From: Gammaproteobacteria bacterium
GTDB lineage: Bacteria; Pseudomonadota; Gammaproteobacteria; SZUA-152
Length of the DNA stretch: 52,869 nt
Reading direction: 5' to 3'
Assembly (NCBI GenBank): GCA_013152545.1
Contig: JAADGF010000050.1
Span: 1 to 52,869 of the forward strand
This document shows, one piece after another, positions 9,533-18,349 of this stretch. The stretch's first letter is position 1; every line of letters starts with the position of its first letter. A program made the position numbers and the translations under genes. A model generated the notes under the pieces. It had not been told where the DNA came from. It made no database searches and was given only the letters and a program-made list of their open reading frames with translations.

Positions 9533-10960
9533 ATGAAAAATCAATTACCGCCGTTTGCTGATACGCATATTCTCGTCATTGGTGATGTTATGCTGGATCG
9601 TTATTGGGCTGGTGCCACATCCCGGGTTTCTCCAGAAGCCCCCGTGCCTGTGGTTCAGATACAACATCTTGAGGAACGGGCCGGCGGTGCTGCAAACGTG
9701 GCGCTGAATGTGGCCGCCTTGGGTGGGCGGGTGTCATTGCTAGGCGTTGTCGGACGGGATGAAGCCGCGACGAAGTTGGAAACACTATTAACGAAAACTG
9801 GAATTGACTGTAAATGGATTCAATTAGATGATTGCACGACAATTACAAAATTGCGTGTATTGAGTCGTCACCAGCAATTGATTCGTCTGGATTTTGAAGA
9901 TGGTAGTTTAATAAACGGTGCGGAGGCCATTGTTGAGGCGGCAATTCCTCTTCTCAAAAACGTTGATCTTGTTATTTTGTCTGACTATGACAAGGGGTCA
10001 CTTTACCATGCTAAAAAAATAATAGCGGCAATAAAAAAACAAAACAAGTCAGTGCCCGTTATCGTTGACCCCAAAGGTTCTCAGTTTGATAAATATTACG
10101 GTGCGACGCTTTTAACACCCAATCAGGCTGAATTCGAAGCCATTGCTGGTGCGTTCAACTCAAATCATGAGTTGGAGCGCAATGGGTTGCGACTGTGTGA
10201 GCAGTTGGGGCTTAATGCGCTATTAATAACACGCAGTGACAAAGGAATGTTGCTTTTGCAAAAAGACACCTGTCCACATTATTTGGCAGCGCGTGCCCGT
10301 GATGTATTTGATGTGACAGGCGCGGGTGATACGGTTATTGCTGTATTGGCCGCAGGTCTGGCGGCGGGGGAGTCGTTTGAGTCAGCGGCCAATTTGGCTA
10401 ACTTGGCGGCTGGATTGGTCGTGGCCAAGCTGGGTGCACAGAGCGTTACACCGCAAGAACTATTAAGTGAGATTCAATCGACAGCGAAACGCAGAGCTGG
10501 GGTGTTAACAAGAGCGGTGTTGTTGGAGCAAGTTAGGGGTTGCCGTTTACAAAGCGAAAAAATTGTTTTCACCAACGGTTGTTTTGATTTATTACACGCA
10601 GGGCACGTGCGCTACCTCGAAGAGGCCGCAAGCTTGGGTGATCGCCTGATAGTAGCCGTTAATGATGATGATTCAGTGCGCAAATTAAAAGGTGAAGGTC
10701 GCCCCGTTAATGTTACGGCAGCACGGATGAGCGTGCTGGCAGCTTTGCGCTGCGTGGATTGGGTTGTTTCATTTTCGGAGGATACACCTGCAAATCTTAT
10801 TGCTGATATCATGCCTGATGTATTAGTTAAAGGTGGAGACTATAAAGCAGCGGAAATTGCAGGCTACCAAGTGGTAACTGAGAAGGGCGGGGAGGTAAAA
10901 GTGTTGGCTTTTCATGAGGGTTATTCCACAACGGATATTATTGCACGGATTTCCGGTTAA
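9533..10960 (+). CDS. hldE: Bifunctional heptose 7-phosphate kinase / heptose 1-phosphate adenylyltransferase
   Basis: Catalyses two steps of ADP-L-glycero-D-manno-heptose synthesis for the lipopolysaccharide inner core: phosphorylation at C1 and later adenylylation. The 475-residue protein has a ribokinase-type domain (1 to about 315), with GGAANVALN near 51-59 and the catalytic DVTGAGDT near 261-268. A nucleotidyltransferase domain (about 344-475) carries FTNGCFDLLHAGHVRYL with the HxGH motif. The length is that of the fused enzyme. A TTGACT box at about 9461-9466 could be part of a promoter, but I see no good -10. gmhA follows after 52 bp. Confidence 0.97.
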   Translation: MKNQLPPFADTHILVIGDVMLDRYWAGATSRVSPEAPVPVVQIQHLEERAGGAANVALNVAALGGRVSLLGVVGRDEAATKLETLLTKTGIDCKWIQLDDCTTITKLRVLSRHQQLIRLDFEDGSLINGAEAIVEAAIPLLKNVDLVILSDYDKGSLYHAKKIIAAIKKQNKSVPVIVDPKGSQFDKYYGATLLTPNQAEFEAIAGAFNSNHELERNGLRLCEQLGLNALLITRSDKGMLLLQKDTCPHYLAARARDVFDVTGAGDTVIAVLAAGLAAGESFESAANLANLAAGLVVAKLGAQSVTPQELLSEIQSTAKRRAGVLTRAVLLEQVRGCRLQSEKIVFTNGCFDLLHAGHVRYLEEAASLGDRLIVAVNDDDSVRKLKGEGRPVNVTAARMSVLAALRCVDWVVSFSEDTPANLIADIMPDVLVKGGDYKAAEIAGYQVVTEKGGEVKVLAFHEGYSTTDIIARISG

Positions 10961-11012
10961 AAATGGGTGTTGCAGGCTGATGCCATTATGCGTCACATTA
11001 TAAGGTGTTAAA

Positions 11013-11615
11013 ATGACAGAGTTAGTAAAAGCCGTCTTGCGGAAGTCCTGTGAGGTAAAATCAAAAATCATTCAAGACGATCACTTAGTTGCGCTGATTA
11101 ATAATGTAATGGAAGTGAGTATTTTTTCATTACGCAATGGCCATAAACTACTCTTTGCAGGTAACGGCGGTAGTGCATCCGATGCTCAGCATTTAGCCGC
11201 AGAACTGGTTGGGCGCTATGAGCAAGACCGGGCTGGTCTTCCTGCCTTGGCGTTGACCACGAATAGTGCGCAGATCACAGCGATTGCTAATGATTACGGT
11301 TACGATGATTTGTTTAAGCGTCAGGTTCAAGCGCTTGCTCGTGAAGGCGATGTCTTTTTTGGTCTGTCAACCTCAGGTAATTCCAAGAATATTATTAATG
11401 CGTTACAGCAATGCAAGTCACAAGGCGTGATAACCGTCGGTTTGACCGGTGCCTCCGGTGGAAGTATGCAGACCTTATGTGATTATTGTATCAAAGTGCC
11501 GTCGGACAATACGGCACGAATTCAGGAGGCGCACATGACCATTGGGCATGCCATTTGTGCGGGGATTGAAAAAGTGTTATTTAACAATAGAGTTGTAGAT
11601 GCTAAGGGTCTGTAA
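11013..11615 (+). CDS. gmhA: Sedoheptulose 7-phosphate isomerase
   Basis: Converts sedoheptulose 7-phosphate to D-glycero-D-manno-heptose 7-phosphate, the first step of the pathway in which the preceding hldE acts. The 200-residue protein is a SIS domain with GNGGSASDAQHLAAELVGR near 50-68, LSTSGNSKN near 113-121 and QEAHMTIGHAIC near 169-180, the metal and active-site residues of GmhA. DiaA, a replication factor of the same fold, is an alternative, but the residues and the hldE context favour GmhA. The last codons (Lys-Gly-Leu-stop) lie in the terminal repeat of a family B element that begins at 11606, so the native C-terminus was probably replaced by the insertion. Confidence 0.9.
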   Translation: MTELVKAVLRKSCEVKSKIIQDDHLVALINNVMEVSIFSLRNGHKLLFAGNGGSASDAQHLAAELVGRYEQDRAGLPALALTTNSAQITAIANDYGYDDLFKRQVQALAREGDVFFGLSTSGNSKNIINALQQCKSQGVITVGLTGASGGSMQTLCDYCIKVPSDNTARIQEAHMTIGHAICAGIEKVLFNNRVVDAKGL

Positions 11616-11763
11616 AGAAATAACATTGAACATGTTGCATGTCTATCCTTGCGGCTTCGGCGTTGTGGCAAAGGTTACGTACAACGAATATGCGTCTGTT
11701 TCCGCGCCTTGAATGCGAAACGATATCCGGCGCAATCTGTCCAGCTTATTTTTTTACAGCCCC
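11606..11763. repeat. Family B MITE-like element overlapping the end of gmhA
   Basis: A 158-bp element with imperfect inverted ends (left GGGTCTGTAAAGAAATAA, right complementary to GGGGCTGTAAAAAAATAA). Its interior closely matches the copy at 48473-48629, for example TTTCCGCGCCTTGAA and ACGATATCCGGCGCAATCTG. It has no coding capacity. Its first ten bases encode the final residues and TAA stop of gmhA. Confidence 0.85.
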
Positions 11764-12201
11764 TTTTAGTTTAGGAATGGACGCGTCATAACGTCCCCAT
11801 TTTGCCTTTCAGCCTCTGTTCCAGGCTTCTGCAATTACAAAGGTTCGAAATAGAGCGACTATTGCTGCGCTTTTATTCAACGCTCCCGCGTCCTGTCGGC
11901 AATAACGGAGACCAAAAGCAGGCGGCGCCGCAGGCTGGACTCAACTTGATGACTGCATGCAGGTGGTTAGAGAGTGACTCAGGAGACAAAGCCGAGCTTA
12001 AGTAAGGACATTATTGTGTGCACGTTCTTTCATGGTACGATCGCAATCAAGTAATAATAAATCCAAAATTTTTGAGCCGATTTCATTTTATTTATCGCCT
12101 TTACAATTTGAAGGATGGTTTTTACACCCATCCAGTGTTGCGTCGATCTGAACGTTTGGTTTTGATTGGCAAGCATACCGAAGATAAAGGAGATAAATGT
12201 C
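11764..12201. other. Intergenic region without a supported gene
   Basis: About 440 bp after the family B element. Two short open frames (11802-12005 and 12018-12284) have no recognisable content and no ribosome-binding sites, so I do not call them. The end of the region carries the ribosome-binding site of the next gene (AAAGGAG at 12187-12193). Confidence 0.5.
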
Positions 12202-13011
12202 ATGTTAAAAGCTACCTATCTATTAGCGATCAGTCTCGGTTTAACTCAGATAGTGCTACCGTCGGACGCGGCAGCGGTGGGTAATGGAGTGCAGTTTGGC
12301 GTGGATGAAAGCACTGTGCCCGCGCTGGTAAATTCATTTGCCTCAGACAGTATGGATTTAACTTATCATGCTTGCGTGAAATTCAGCCCTAATGACCCGG
12401 GACGTATGGAAGAACACGGTTATTTCTGGATTTCGTCATATCAACAACCTGGTAGTGTTATTGACTCTCAAGTCAATCATTTTTTGGGCAATGGATACCA
12501 TATTTATGGTGTGTATTCCTATCAAGCACAGCAGGTGGGCATCTCTCAACCAACGCCCACCGGAAAACGCTTGAATTATGTGGTAAACCCCGGAACTGCC
12601 ACCATTACCTTATACTTAGACCCTGATCAGGATACCACGATTAAGGGCTATCCTGACTGTGGAGCCGCAATTTCCATCACTGGTACGGCAGACGATAGGG
12701 AAATCGGCTCCTCAATAGCAGTCGCTCAGGGTGAAAAAAGTGAGACCAATGGCCTGGCAAATGGTGATTTCAAACTTGTGTTTAGCGACTGGGTTTGGGC
12801 TATAAATTCTACCGGCCCATGTTCTGGCGAGGTAAACCCATGCCCAATTCGACCCAATACAAGCCATATGTACAACTTTTTGGTGTTTAACGGCAATGTT
12901 ACCCTTTTAAGGGGCGCGCTGGGTGAAGACCATTCACCTGAGGGTTCAGGAAATTTGTTTTGGCGGCAGTATTTTGATCCAAAACCCTGGAATCCCGATC
13001 TTGGGCAGTAA
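12202..13011 (+). CDS. Secreted protein of unknown function
   Basis: A 269-residue protein with a clear signal peptide (MLKATYLLAISLGLTQIVLP, with probable cleavage after SDAAA). I start it at the ATG with AAAGGAG eight bases upstream rather than at an in-frame ATG 36 bp earlier. The mature part is rich in Gly, Ser, Asn and aromatic residues, with several cysteines (near CVKF, YPDCG, GPCSGEVNPCP) that could form disulfides, and looks beta-rich. No membrane anchor or sorting signal is visible at the C-terminus (WNPDLGQ). I do not recognise the family. It stands alone, transcribed away from gmhA, and may be a periplasmic or extracellular protein. Confidence 0.72.
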   Translation: MLKATYLLAISLGLTQIVLPSDAAAVGNGVQFGVDESTVPALVNSFASDSMDLTYHACVKFSPNDPGRMEEHGYFWISSYQQPGSVIDSQVNHFLGNGYHIYGVYSYQAQQVGISQPTPTGKRLNYVVNPGTATITLYLDPDQDTTIKGYPDCGAAISITGTADDREIGSSIAVAQGEKSETNGLANGDFKLVFSDWVWAINSTGPCSGEVNPCPIRPNTSHMYNFLVFNGNVTLLRGALGEDHSPEGSGNLFWRQYFDPKPWNPDLGQ

Positions 13012-13474
13012 TTGATTTAACGTATCGACCGTATGCCCGAGGCGTACGGTCTCTACTTCACAACGAAGGGTACCGGGTGTTCCAATTCAATAAACACAAA
13101 AGCTGCTCCAAACTCAACCTTATTAATCAATAAGCCAACAACAATATCGTGCATCTTCTCTGGCGTTGAACAGCAAATTGTTTTTCGCGTTACTCGTTTA
13201 ATCCACGCCCTAAAATTTAAATTTTTGCGCTCTATTTTTTTTGGTGTTTTGCTTGCCGACTTCGTGATTTTTATCTAAGTGGCGCTCATAAGCGCCCCAA
13301 GCGTGCAATTCGCCTTGTCGCGTGGTTCACCCAGCAGGTGATGCAATAAATTGATTTCAATGCTATTCATATCAATAACTTAGTATCATCAGAATGGAGC
13401 GGTCAACTGAGGATTTTAGGTTCAAGCAAGGCTTTTGCTTCTTCCAGCGAATGGCTTTAGGTTTAACGCCGGTG
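13012..13474. other. Intergenic region between convergent genes
   Basis: Directly after the secreted protein lies a small hairpin (GACCGTA and TACGGTC around 13027-13051), without a T-run. A second small hairpin (GGCGCT CATA AGCGCC) is near 13283-13298. A family F-like motif (GTCAACTGAGGATTTTAGG) lies at 13402-13420. The open frame at 13033-13278 shows no gene-like features. Confidence 0.45.
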
Positions 13475-14341
13475 TTAATCGTTGATGCGATTGGGGTGGC
13501 GTACGTATTTGTATAATAATTGTGATACGGGTGTTAATTTAACGCCGGATGATTTTAGTGAGGCGATCCGGTTTCGCAATACACGCAAGGTTTGAGGGTA
13601 CGGATGGCCGATAGCTAATGCATAGCCGTTTTTTTTCGCTGTTGATAGTAGCTGATCAAATTGCAGGTTAATGGCGCTGTCTCGCCTGTCATTGTCTAAA
13701 AATATATCGCGCCGCATGTTTGGAATCCAGTAATCTTTGGCGGTTTGGTGTGCAATGCTATGACGTGTTGTGTAACTATCGACAAAAAATAACTGATCGT
13801 GTTCGCGCAGTGTTTGCATCAACCATTGCATGTGTTCTGAGTGTTGTGTTAATAAGCTACCCATATGATTATTAATACCGATCACATGGGGTATTGATTG
13901 CAGGTTGTTTATGAATGTTTTGTAAAAATCGCCGTAGCTCATGTTCTGAGTTAATCCGCCAGGTCCTAGCTTGTTTTGATTGATGGCTTGCATGGGTAAA
14001 TGCAGCATTACTTCTTTATTCATACGGTGCGCCATATTCGCAAGGTCATAGGCGTAGGGTGTGTGGGGTAGGAATGCCATGGTCACTGGGCCTGGCAATA
14101 ATACCGCCCGTAAGCCAAGTTTTTCAGAATTACCGAGATCATCAATAATAATACCGATGACTGGTGCAAGCTGACCTAGCATTGTCGGAGGACGGGAGCC
14201 CGGTTTATAATATTTTTTGTAGGGGCCGTTATCCGCGCTAAAAGCAGTGTCGATGCCGGAAAGAAATAAGAGTGAAGCCCCTGCTAAAAAGTGCCAAATT
14301 AAGGGGTAAAATTTACCATTGATTATCCGTATCACGTGCAT
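13475..14341 (-). CDS. Divergent polysaccharide deacetylase family protein (YibQ-like)
   Basis: A 288-residue protein when started at the ATG preceded by GGAG (complement of 14345-14350). An upstream in-frame extension of 41 residues exists but lies in transposon-derived sequence. After a signal or anchor segment (PLIWHFLAGASLLFLSG, about 12-28), the domain opens with IGIIIDDLGNSEKLG and contains TMAFLPHTPYAYDLA, MLHLPMQA, GINNHMGS and ALAIGHPYP, all characteristic of the divergent polysaccharide deacetylase (DUF610/YibQ) family. The role is probably periplasmic and cell-envelope related but not firmly known. It is the last gene of the common gpmI-envC-ctpA-yibQ order on this strand, here separated from ctpA by about 700 bp of foreign debris. 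Confidence 0.85.
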   Translation of the reverse strand: MHVIRIINGKFYPLIWHFLAGASLLFLSGIDTAFSADNGPYKKYYKPGSRPPTMLGQLAPVIGIIIDDLGNSEKLGLRAVLLPGPVTMAFLPHTPYAYDLANMAHRMNKEVMLHLPMQAINQNKLGPGGLTQNMSYGDFYKTFINNLQSIPHVIGINNHMGSLLTQHSEHMQWLMQTLREHDQLFFVDSYTTRHSIAHQTAKDYWIPNMRRDIFLDNDRRDSAINLQFDQLLSTAKKNGYALAIGHPYPQTLRVLRNRIASLKSSGVKLTPVSQLLYKYVRHPNRIND

Positions 14342-14410
14342 CTTACTCCGATAATTAGAGGCTGAGTGCTTAATCGGCAGGATTGACCTGAGCTTTAACA
14401 TCGATATCGA

Positions 14411-14600
14411 AACCTGTAGTGAAATGCGGTGGCGCCATGAAAGTCGCCGCTCCTGCGCATCCATGCGCCTGCGGCATTAGTGCATCCCTGCACGTCATCG
14501 AAGCCCCGGCCGTGATCAAGAAAATACTCGATTACCTGAAGAAAAAAGCCGAAAAAACAGAGCTAACCCGTTGCTGAGCGTCGGGCGCCCCGGTTGGCAT
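14411..14600 (+). pseudogene. IS91-type transposase C-terminal remnant
   Basis: The plus strand around 14414-14437 reads VVKCGGAMKV. After an apparent insertion, 14487 onwards reads VIEAPAVIKKILDYL, followed by a frame change to sequence resembling ERRAPP. Together these match the usual end of IS91-family transposases (a CGG-M-V-A-I zinc-ribbon tail, then P-VI-KIL-HL). It is broken by at least one insertion and one frameshift. Only the C-terminal part is present. Confidence 0.5.
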
Positions 14601-14770
14601 GCAAAACGGGTTTGTCTGACTGACGCTCAAAAACCTGCTGTCTGTACCCTTAGCTCGGTGCTTGTCTGTGGGCAAAGGTCTCGCTCGGTTCCTTTCTATT
14701 CCTTGTTTGAATATACTCGGAATCTGAACCATGGATGCTGGCATAAAACAGTATTGCCGGGATTGATAAC

Positions 14771-14896
14771 GGGGTCGAAGAACCAAGGCATGAGGACAGT
14801 GATTTTGCTGAATTGGTGCAGGTTCGTCTGGAAAAAGCGGGACATGACACCTTAATGGACATTGAATTTATCGATGCAGGGGATAATGTGCCATGA
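14771..14896 (+). pseudogene. TIR-domain fragment
   Basis: A 41-codon stretch ending at TGA (14894-14896) reads HEDSDFAELVQVRLEKAG, then HDTLMDIEFIDAGDNVP. This is the pattern of the first helix and second strand of TIR domains (S-H-E-D-x-xFAE-L--RLE-AG---W-D-E-----GD). The usual beginning (FISYS) is not in frame upstream and the domain stops after about 40 residues, so this is a fragment, probably of a signalling or defence protein lost here. Confidence 0.45.
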
Positions 14897-14986
14897 CAGT
14901 GATAGGGTTTTTATCCATAAAACGCTGAAAAATTTTGCTGGACATGACAAATGTCGCGGGTAGGTGTAAATAAAATAAACCATGTG

Positions 14987-15013
14987 GCCTGCTGCTGTAG
15001 TACCGCAGCAGGC
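14987..15013 (-). terminator. Hairpin downstream of ctpA
   Basis: A perfect 9-bp inverted repeat (GCCTGCTGC and GCAGCAGGC) with a 9-nt loop lies 25 bp beyond the ctpA stop. In the minus direction a T-rich stretch follows only after about seven bases, so it is a plausible but weak terminator. Confidence 0.5.
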
Positions 15014-15037
15014 TTGGGTTTTATGTTGTTAGTGACG

Positions 15038-16366
15038 TTATTTTTTATTGTTTAAAATTGCCAAACCTTTCAGCATGTTTAATGCAGTGTAAAGCTGAAA
15101 ATCAGATTGTGCCAAACTTACCTTTTCTGTGTCCTTGCTCGTCTTCGTTTTGCTGTTAGTTTGATCGTCTGTTTCGTCAACCTCATTTTCGAGATGCCCG
15201 GCCAAGTCAGCTTCTTTAATTCTTACGCCGCTCTGGTTTTCGACGCTAGCAATTTTTATGCTCTCTAGTTCGATGTCTGGATGAATGCCATCTGCTTGGA
15301 TAGAGCGACCGGAGGGTGTGTAATACCGGGCTGTGGTCAATTTTAACGCCGTGTTATTTTTTAACGGCAGGATGGTTTGCACCGAGCCTTTGCCAAAGGT
15401 ACGCTGGCCCATGATTACTGCGCGCTTATGGTCTTGTAAAGCACCTGCGACAATTTCTGAGGCGGATGCGGACCCACCATTGACCAATACCACCATCGGT
15501 GCGCCTTCGAGCAGTTCATTGGGTGTGGCGTTAAACTTTAATTCTGAATCGGCGACACGACCCTGGGTATAAACAACCAGCCCTTTTTCGAGAAATGCAT
15601 CACTAACTTCAACGGCTGCGTTTAAAACACCACCGGGGTTATTGCGCAAGTCCAGTACGAGGCCATTAATCGTGCCGTTGTTTTCTTCCCGAATTTTCGC
15701 GATTTGCTTGGCGAGATTTTCACCGGTATGGGATTGAAATTGTGAAATACGAATGTAACCAAAGCCTTTTTCGAGGGTTCTGCCTTTGACGCTTTGCACT
15801 TTGATAACATCGCGTGTTATGGTGATTTCGAAAGGTTTGTCCACGCCCTCTCTTACGACGGTGAGCAATATGTCTGTACCAATTTTACCGCGCATAATAC
15901 CCACGGCCTGGTGCAGTGTCATGCCTTTTACCGGCTTGCTGTCCAGTCTGATAATTAAATCACCGGCCTGTATGCCGGCTTGTTGTGCTGGCGTTTCATC
16001 GATCGGCGAAATGACCTTTACAAAGCCATCTTCCATTCCCACTTCGATTCCCAAACCACCAAATTCGCCCGTGGTTCCAACCTGTAGGTCTTTGTATCCT
16101 TCTGCGTCGAGATAGGCCGAGTGTGGGTCGAGCCCGGAAAGCATGCCTCGAATAGCATTTTCCAGGAGCGTTTTATCTGTTACCGGTTCTACAAAATCCT
16201 GTTTTATGCGGCCAAATACCTCGGTCAGGCTTCGCAGCTCACTTAAGGGGATAGGCGTGTATGCGGCTTTTTCTTTTTCTGCCAAAACACCTTGCCCTAT
16301 AGCCAGGGAGACGCCTAGCAATAATCCGATTGATAGCACCATAAAGGTGCGGGCTGTAGAATTCAT
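15038..16366 (-). CDS. ctpA: S41-family carboxy-terminal processing protease
   Basis: A periplasmic serine protease that trims C-termini and hydrolases involved in envelope growth. The 442-residue protein has an N-terminal signal/anchor (FMVLSIGLLLGVSLAIGQG, about 8-26) and a PDZ domain (about 95-180) with EFGGLGIEVG. The S41 catalytic core carries LDLRNNPGGVLNAAV near 238-252, NGGSASASEIV with Ser301, and GQRTFGKGSVQ with Lys326, the 25-residue Ser-Lys spacing seen in the family. The C-terminal tail (about 390-435) is polar and acidic. It follows envC on this strand after an unusually long 741-bp gap. Symbol given by family; the substrate is not inferable. Confidence 0.94.
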   Translation of the reverse strand: MNSTARTFMVLSIGLLLGVSLAIGQGVLAEKEKAAYTPIPLSELRSLTEVFGRIKQDFVEPVTDKTLLENAIRGMLSGLDPHSAYLDAEGYKDLQVGTTGEFGGLGIEVGMEDGFVKVISPIDETPAQQAGIQAGDLIIRLDSKPVKGMTLHQAVGIMRGKIGTDILLTVVREGVDKPFEITITRDVIKVQSVKGRTLEKGFGYIRISQFQSHTGENLAKQIAKIREENNGTINGLVLDLRNNPGGVLNAAVEVSDAFLEKGLVVYTQGRVADSELKFNATPNELLEGAPMVVLVNGGSASASEIVAGALQDHKRAVIMGQRTFGKGSVQTILPLKNNTALKLTTARYYTPSGRSIQADGIHPDIELESIKIASVENQSGVRIKEADLAGHLENEVDETDDQTNSKTKTSKDTEKVSLAQSDFQLYTALNMLKGLAILNNKK

Positions 16367-17107
16367 TACGCCTCCAAGTTAAAAAAAGCCGAATATAAAT
16401 TAAGAATGATTGGTTTGTTTGGTCTGGTTACTATACCAACGCTTTAAAATAAAGGATAGATATATGCTTCAAATCTTTGTATACACTGCGAATTGAGTTT
16501 TACCGGGTGTTACTGGCCTTAATATCAGAAGAGCAGGGTAATTCGAGATTTTTCCTCCAATATCAGTGCATTTGTACTTGTGATATTTTATCATATTTGG
16601 TCTGGGTTATACCGCATACCTCTTCTTGGCACTGAAAAACACTCAATTGATCATGTTTGTGTGTTCCATGAGGGAGATGCTTATGCGATACATTAAGTGT
16701 GCCTGCTGGCGCCAAAAGCCGGTAAAAAATGTCATTATTGAGCGGTAGATCCCGCCGTGTTGCGATATTTTTCATGCTTGATTTACCGTTAGGCGTATCC
16801 GTTTGTCGTTTGTTTAAACGATGCAAGCAGTGTGCTTTCTGTCATTTTATTGCTGAAAGCACAATTCAGCGATTTTTTATTGGTATGTGGTTTGGTATAA
16901 CACTCAATCTGAGCAAATTCGGCTAATCATGATTAAAAATACACTCTCATATTGTAATTCAACTGATGAATTTAGGGTTATTTTTTGGTTGATGGCGAAA
17001 AAATATAATAATATCAATGATATTAAGGGGCACGCATTTTAACGTTCGAAGCACATACCGGCATGGCTTGCAGTTCCACCTCTTCATGTTTGAGGCGTAA
17101 TGTCGGC
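16367..17107. other. Spacer between envC and ctpA
   Basis: About 740 bp with no recognisable gene. A minus-strand frame at 16563-16826 shows no family features. A 9-bp hairpin (TGTGCTTTC and GAAAGCACA, 16831-16863) and a family F motif (16958-16980) are present. In related genomes envC and ctpA are usually close, so this looks like inserted or decayed sequence, and ctpA probably needs its own promoter here. Confidence 0.5.
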
Positions 17108-18319
17108 TTAGCTGGGTGATGCTTTGCACCATCGTTTTGGGTTTTGTGGTTTACCATTGTGTCGGATCTCGAAATATAAGCTGCTGTTTTTTTGTCCGCC
17201 GCTGGCGCCTGCCGCAGCAATGATTTCGTTCGCGTTGACCCAGTCGCCGAGCTTTTTGTGCAGGCTTTCATTGTGTCCATACAGGCTCATATAGCCTTTA
17301 CCATGGTTAATAATCATCAGCATTCCAAATCCGCGCAACCAGTCGGCAAAAACCACTTGGCCATGGGCAATGGCATGAATCGCTTTGCCTGGTTGGGTGC
17401 TGATTAATACGCCTTTCCATTTTAACTGGCTTGTTTGGCGGATTGTACCAAAATTTGCGGTTATTTTGCCGCGAGTGGGCCAAGGGAGCGAGCCTTTTAA
17501 CGCCTTGAAGTCTTTGTGTGGTGTTAGTTTGTGATCGATATCGCTTAAATCACTTTTTAATTGTTGCAGTACTATTTTTAAGTGTTCTTCGTCACGCAAT
17601 AATATTTTTAAGGCGTCATCTTTTTTTTGCAGTCGCTTGGATAGCTTGGCAACAATTTGTTTGCGTTGTTTACGTTGGGTTTCCAGGGTTGCTTTGTTGT
17701 TATTTACTTGTTGCCGCATTTGTTGCAGTTCTTCGGTCTGTGCATCAATTTGTGTGTGTGTGGTATTCAATAGTGCAATGTTAGCAGACATTTTTTGAAT
17801 CTGGTTTACTCTTGCGTTGGTAAAATACCGGTAATAGGTGGCGACGCGCGAAACAGTTGCGGGATTTTGTTGGTTCAATAATAGTTTTATATATTCTTGT
17901 TTGCCGATTATATATGAGGCACGAATTTGTCTTGACAAGATTTTTTTGTGCTGGCCAATTTGCTGGGTCAGATGCTGTTGTTGTGATTGCAGTTGCTGGA
18001 GTGTTTTGTGTGTTTTTGCAATGTTTTTATCCAGATTGGCCAGTTGGACATTAATGGCGCTTATTTTTTTTTCTGATGTTTTGAGTTGATTAAGCGCCCG
18101 ATTTTTGCTCTTATTGTCTCGTTCCAGTTCCAGTTGCAAGTTGGTGATGCGTGTTTGCAGTTGTGTTAATTTATCGTTGTTGTTTTCGTGCTGTACTTCA
18201 ACGGCGTTGATGGTGTGGTGTGGCATCGTCAGCATCAGGGCCAACAATAGCGACAATACGCCAGCAAAACTAAAACTGCCGCGTTGTTTGTGCGTTATGC
18301 CAAGCCCCGGTGTATCCAC
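17108..18319 (-). CDS. envC: Murein hydrolase activator EnvC
   Basis: A periplasmic coiled-coil protein that activates N-acetylmuramyl-L-alanine amidases at the division septum. The 403-residue protein has an N-terminal signal peptide (FSFAGVLSLLLALMLTM near 16-32) and a long coiled coil (about 45-270, rich in Leu, Gln, Lys). A C-terminal LytM/M23 domain (about 285-400) contains GQVVFADWLRGFGMLMIINH, YMSLYGHNESL and SLYFEIRHNGKPQNPKRW. The metal ligands of true M23 peptidases are absent (for example LISTQPG in the first strand and YFEIR in place of HLH), as expected for an activator. It begins 30 bp after the gpmI stop, so the two are probably cotranscribed. Confidence 0.9.
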   Translation of the reverse strand: MDTPGLGITHKQRGSFSFAGVLSLLLALMLTMPHHTINAVEVQHENNNDKLTQLQTRITNLQLELERDNKSKNRALNQLKTSEKKISAINVQLANLDKNIAKTHKTLQQLQSQQQHLTQQIGQHKKILSRQIRASYIIGKQEYIKLLLNQQNPATVSRVATYYRYFTNARVNQIQKMSANIALLNTTHTQIDAQTEELQQMRQQVNNNKATLETQRKQRKQIVAKLSKRLQKKDDALKILLRDEEHLKIVLQQLKSDLSDIDHKLTPHKDFKALKGSLPWPTRGKITANFGTIRQTSQLKWKGVLISTQPGKAIHAIAHGQVVFADWLRGFGMLMIINHGKGYMSLYGHNESLHKKLGDWVNANEIIAAAGASGGQKNSSLYFEIRHNGKPQNPKRWCKASPS

Positions 18320-18349
18320 AGTGACGTTGTTTACCCTGTGACTGCGTCG

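Noticed and set aside
13033-13278. 81-codon plus-strand open frame after the secreted protein
   Set aside because: No ribosome-binding site, no recognisable content, low-complexity hydrophobic end.
14345-14464. N-terminal 41-residue extension of the polysaccharide deacetylase
   Set aside because: It would place the start inside transposase debris, and a GGAG-preceded ATG with a proper signal segment exists at 14341.
16563-16826. 87-codon minus-strand open frame between envC and ctpA
   Set aside because: No family resemblance or start signal; described as part of the spacer.
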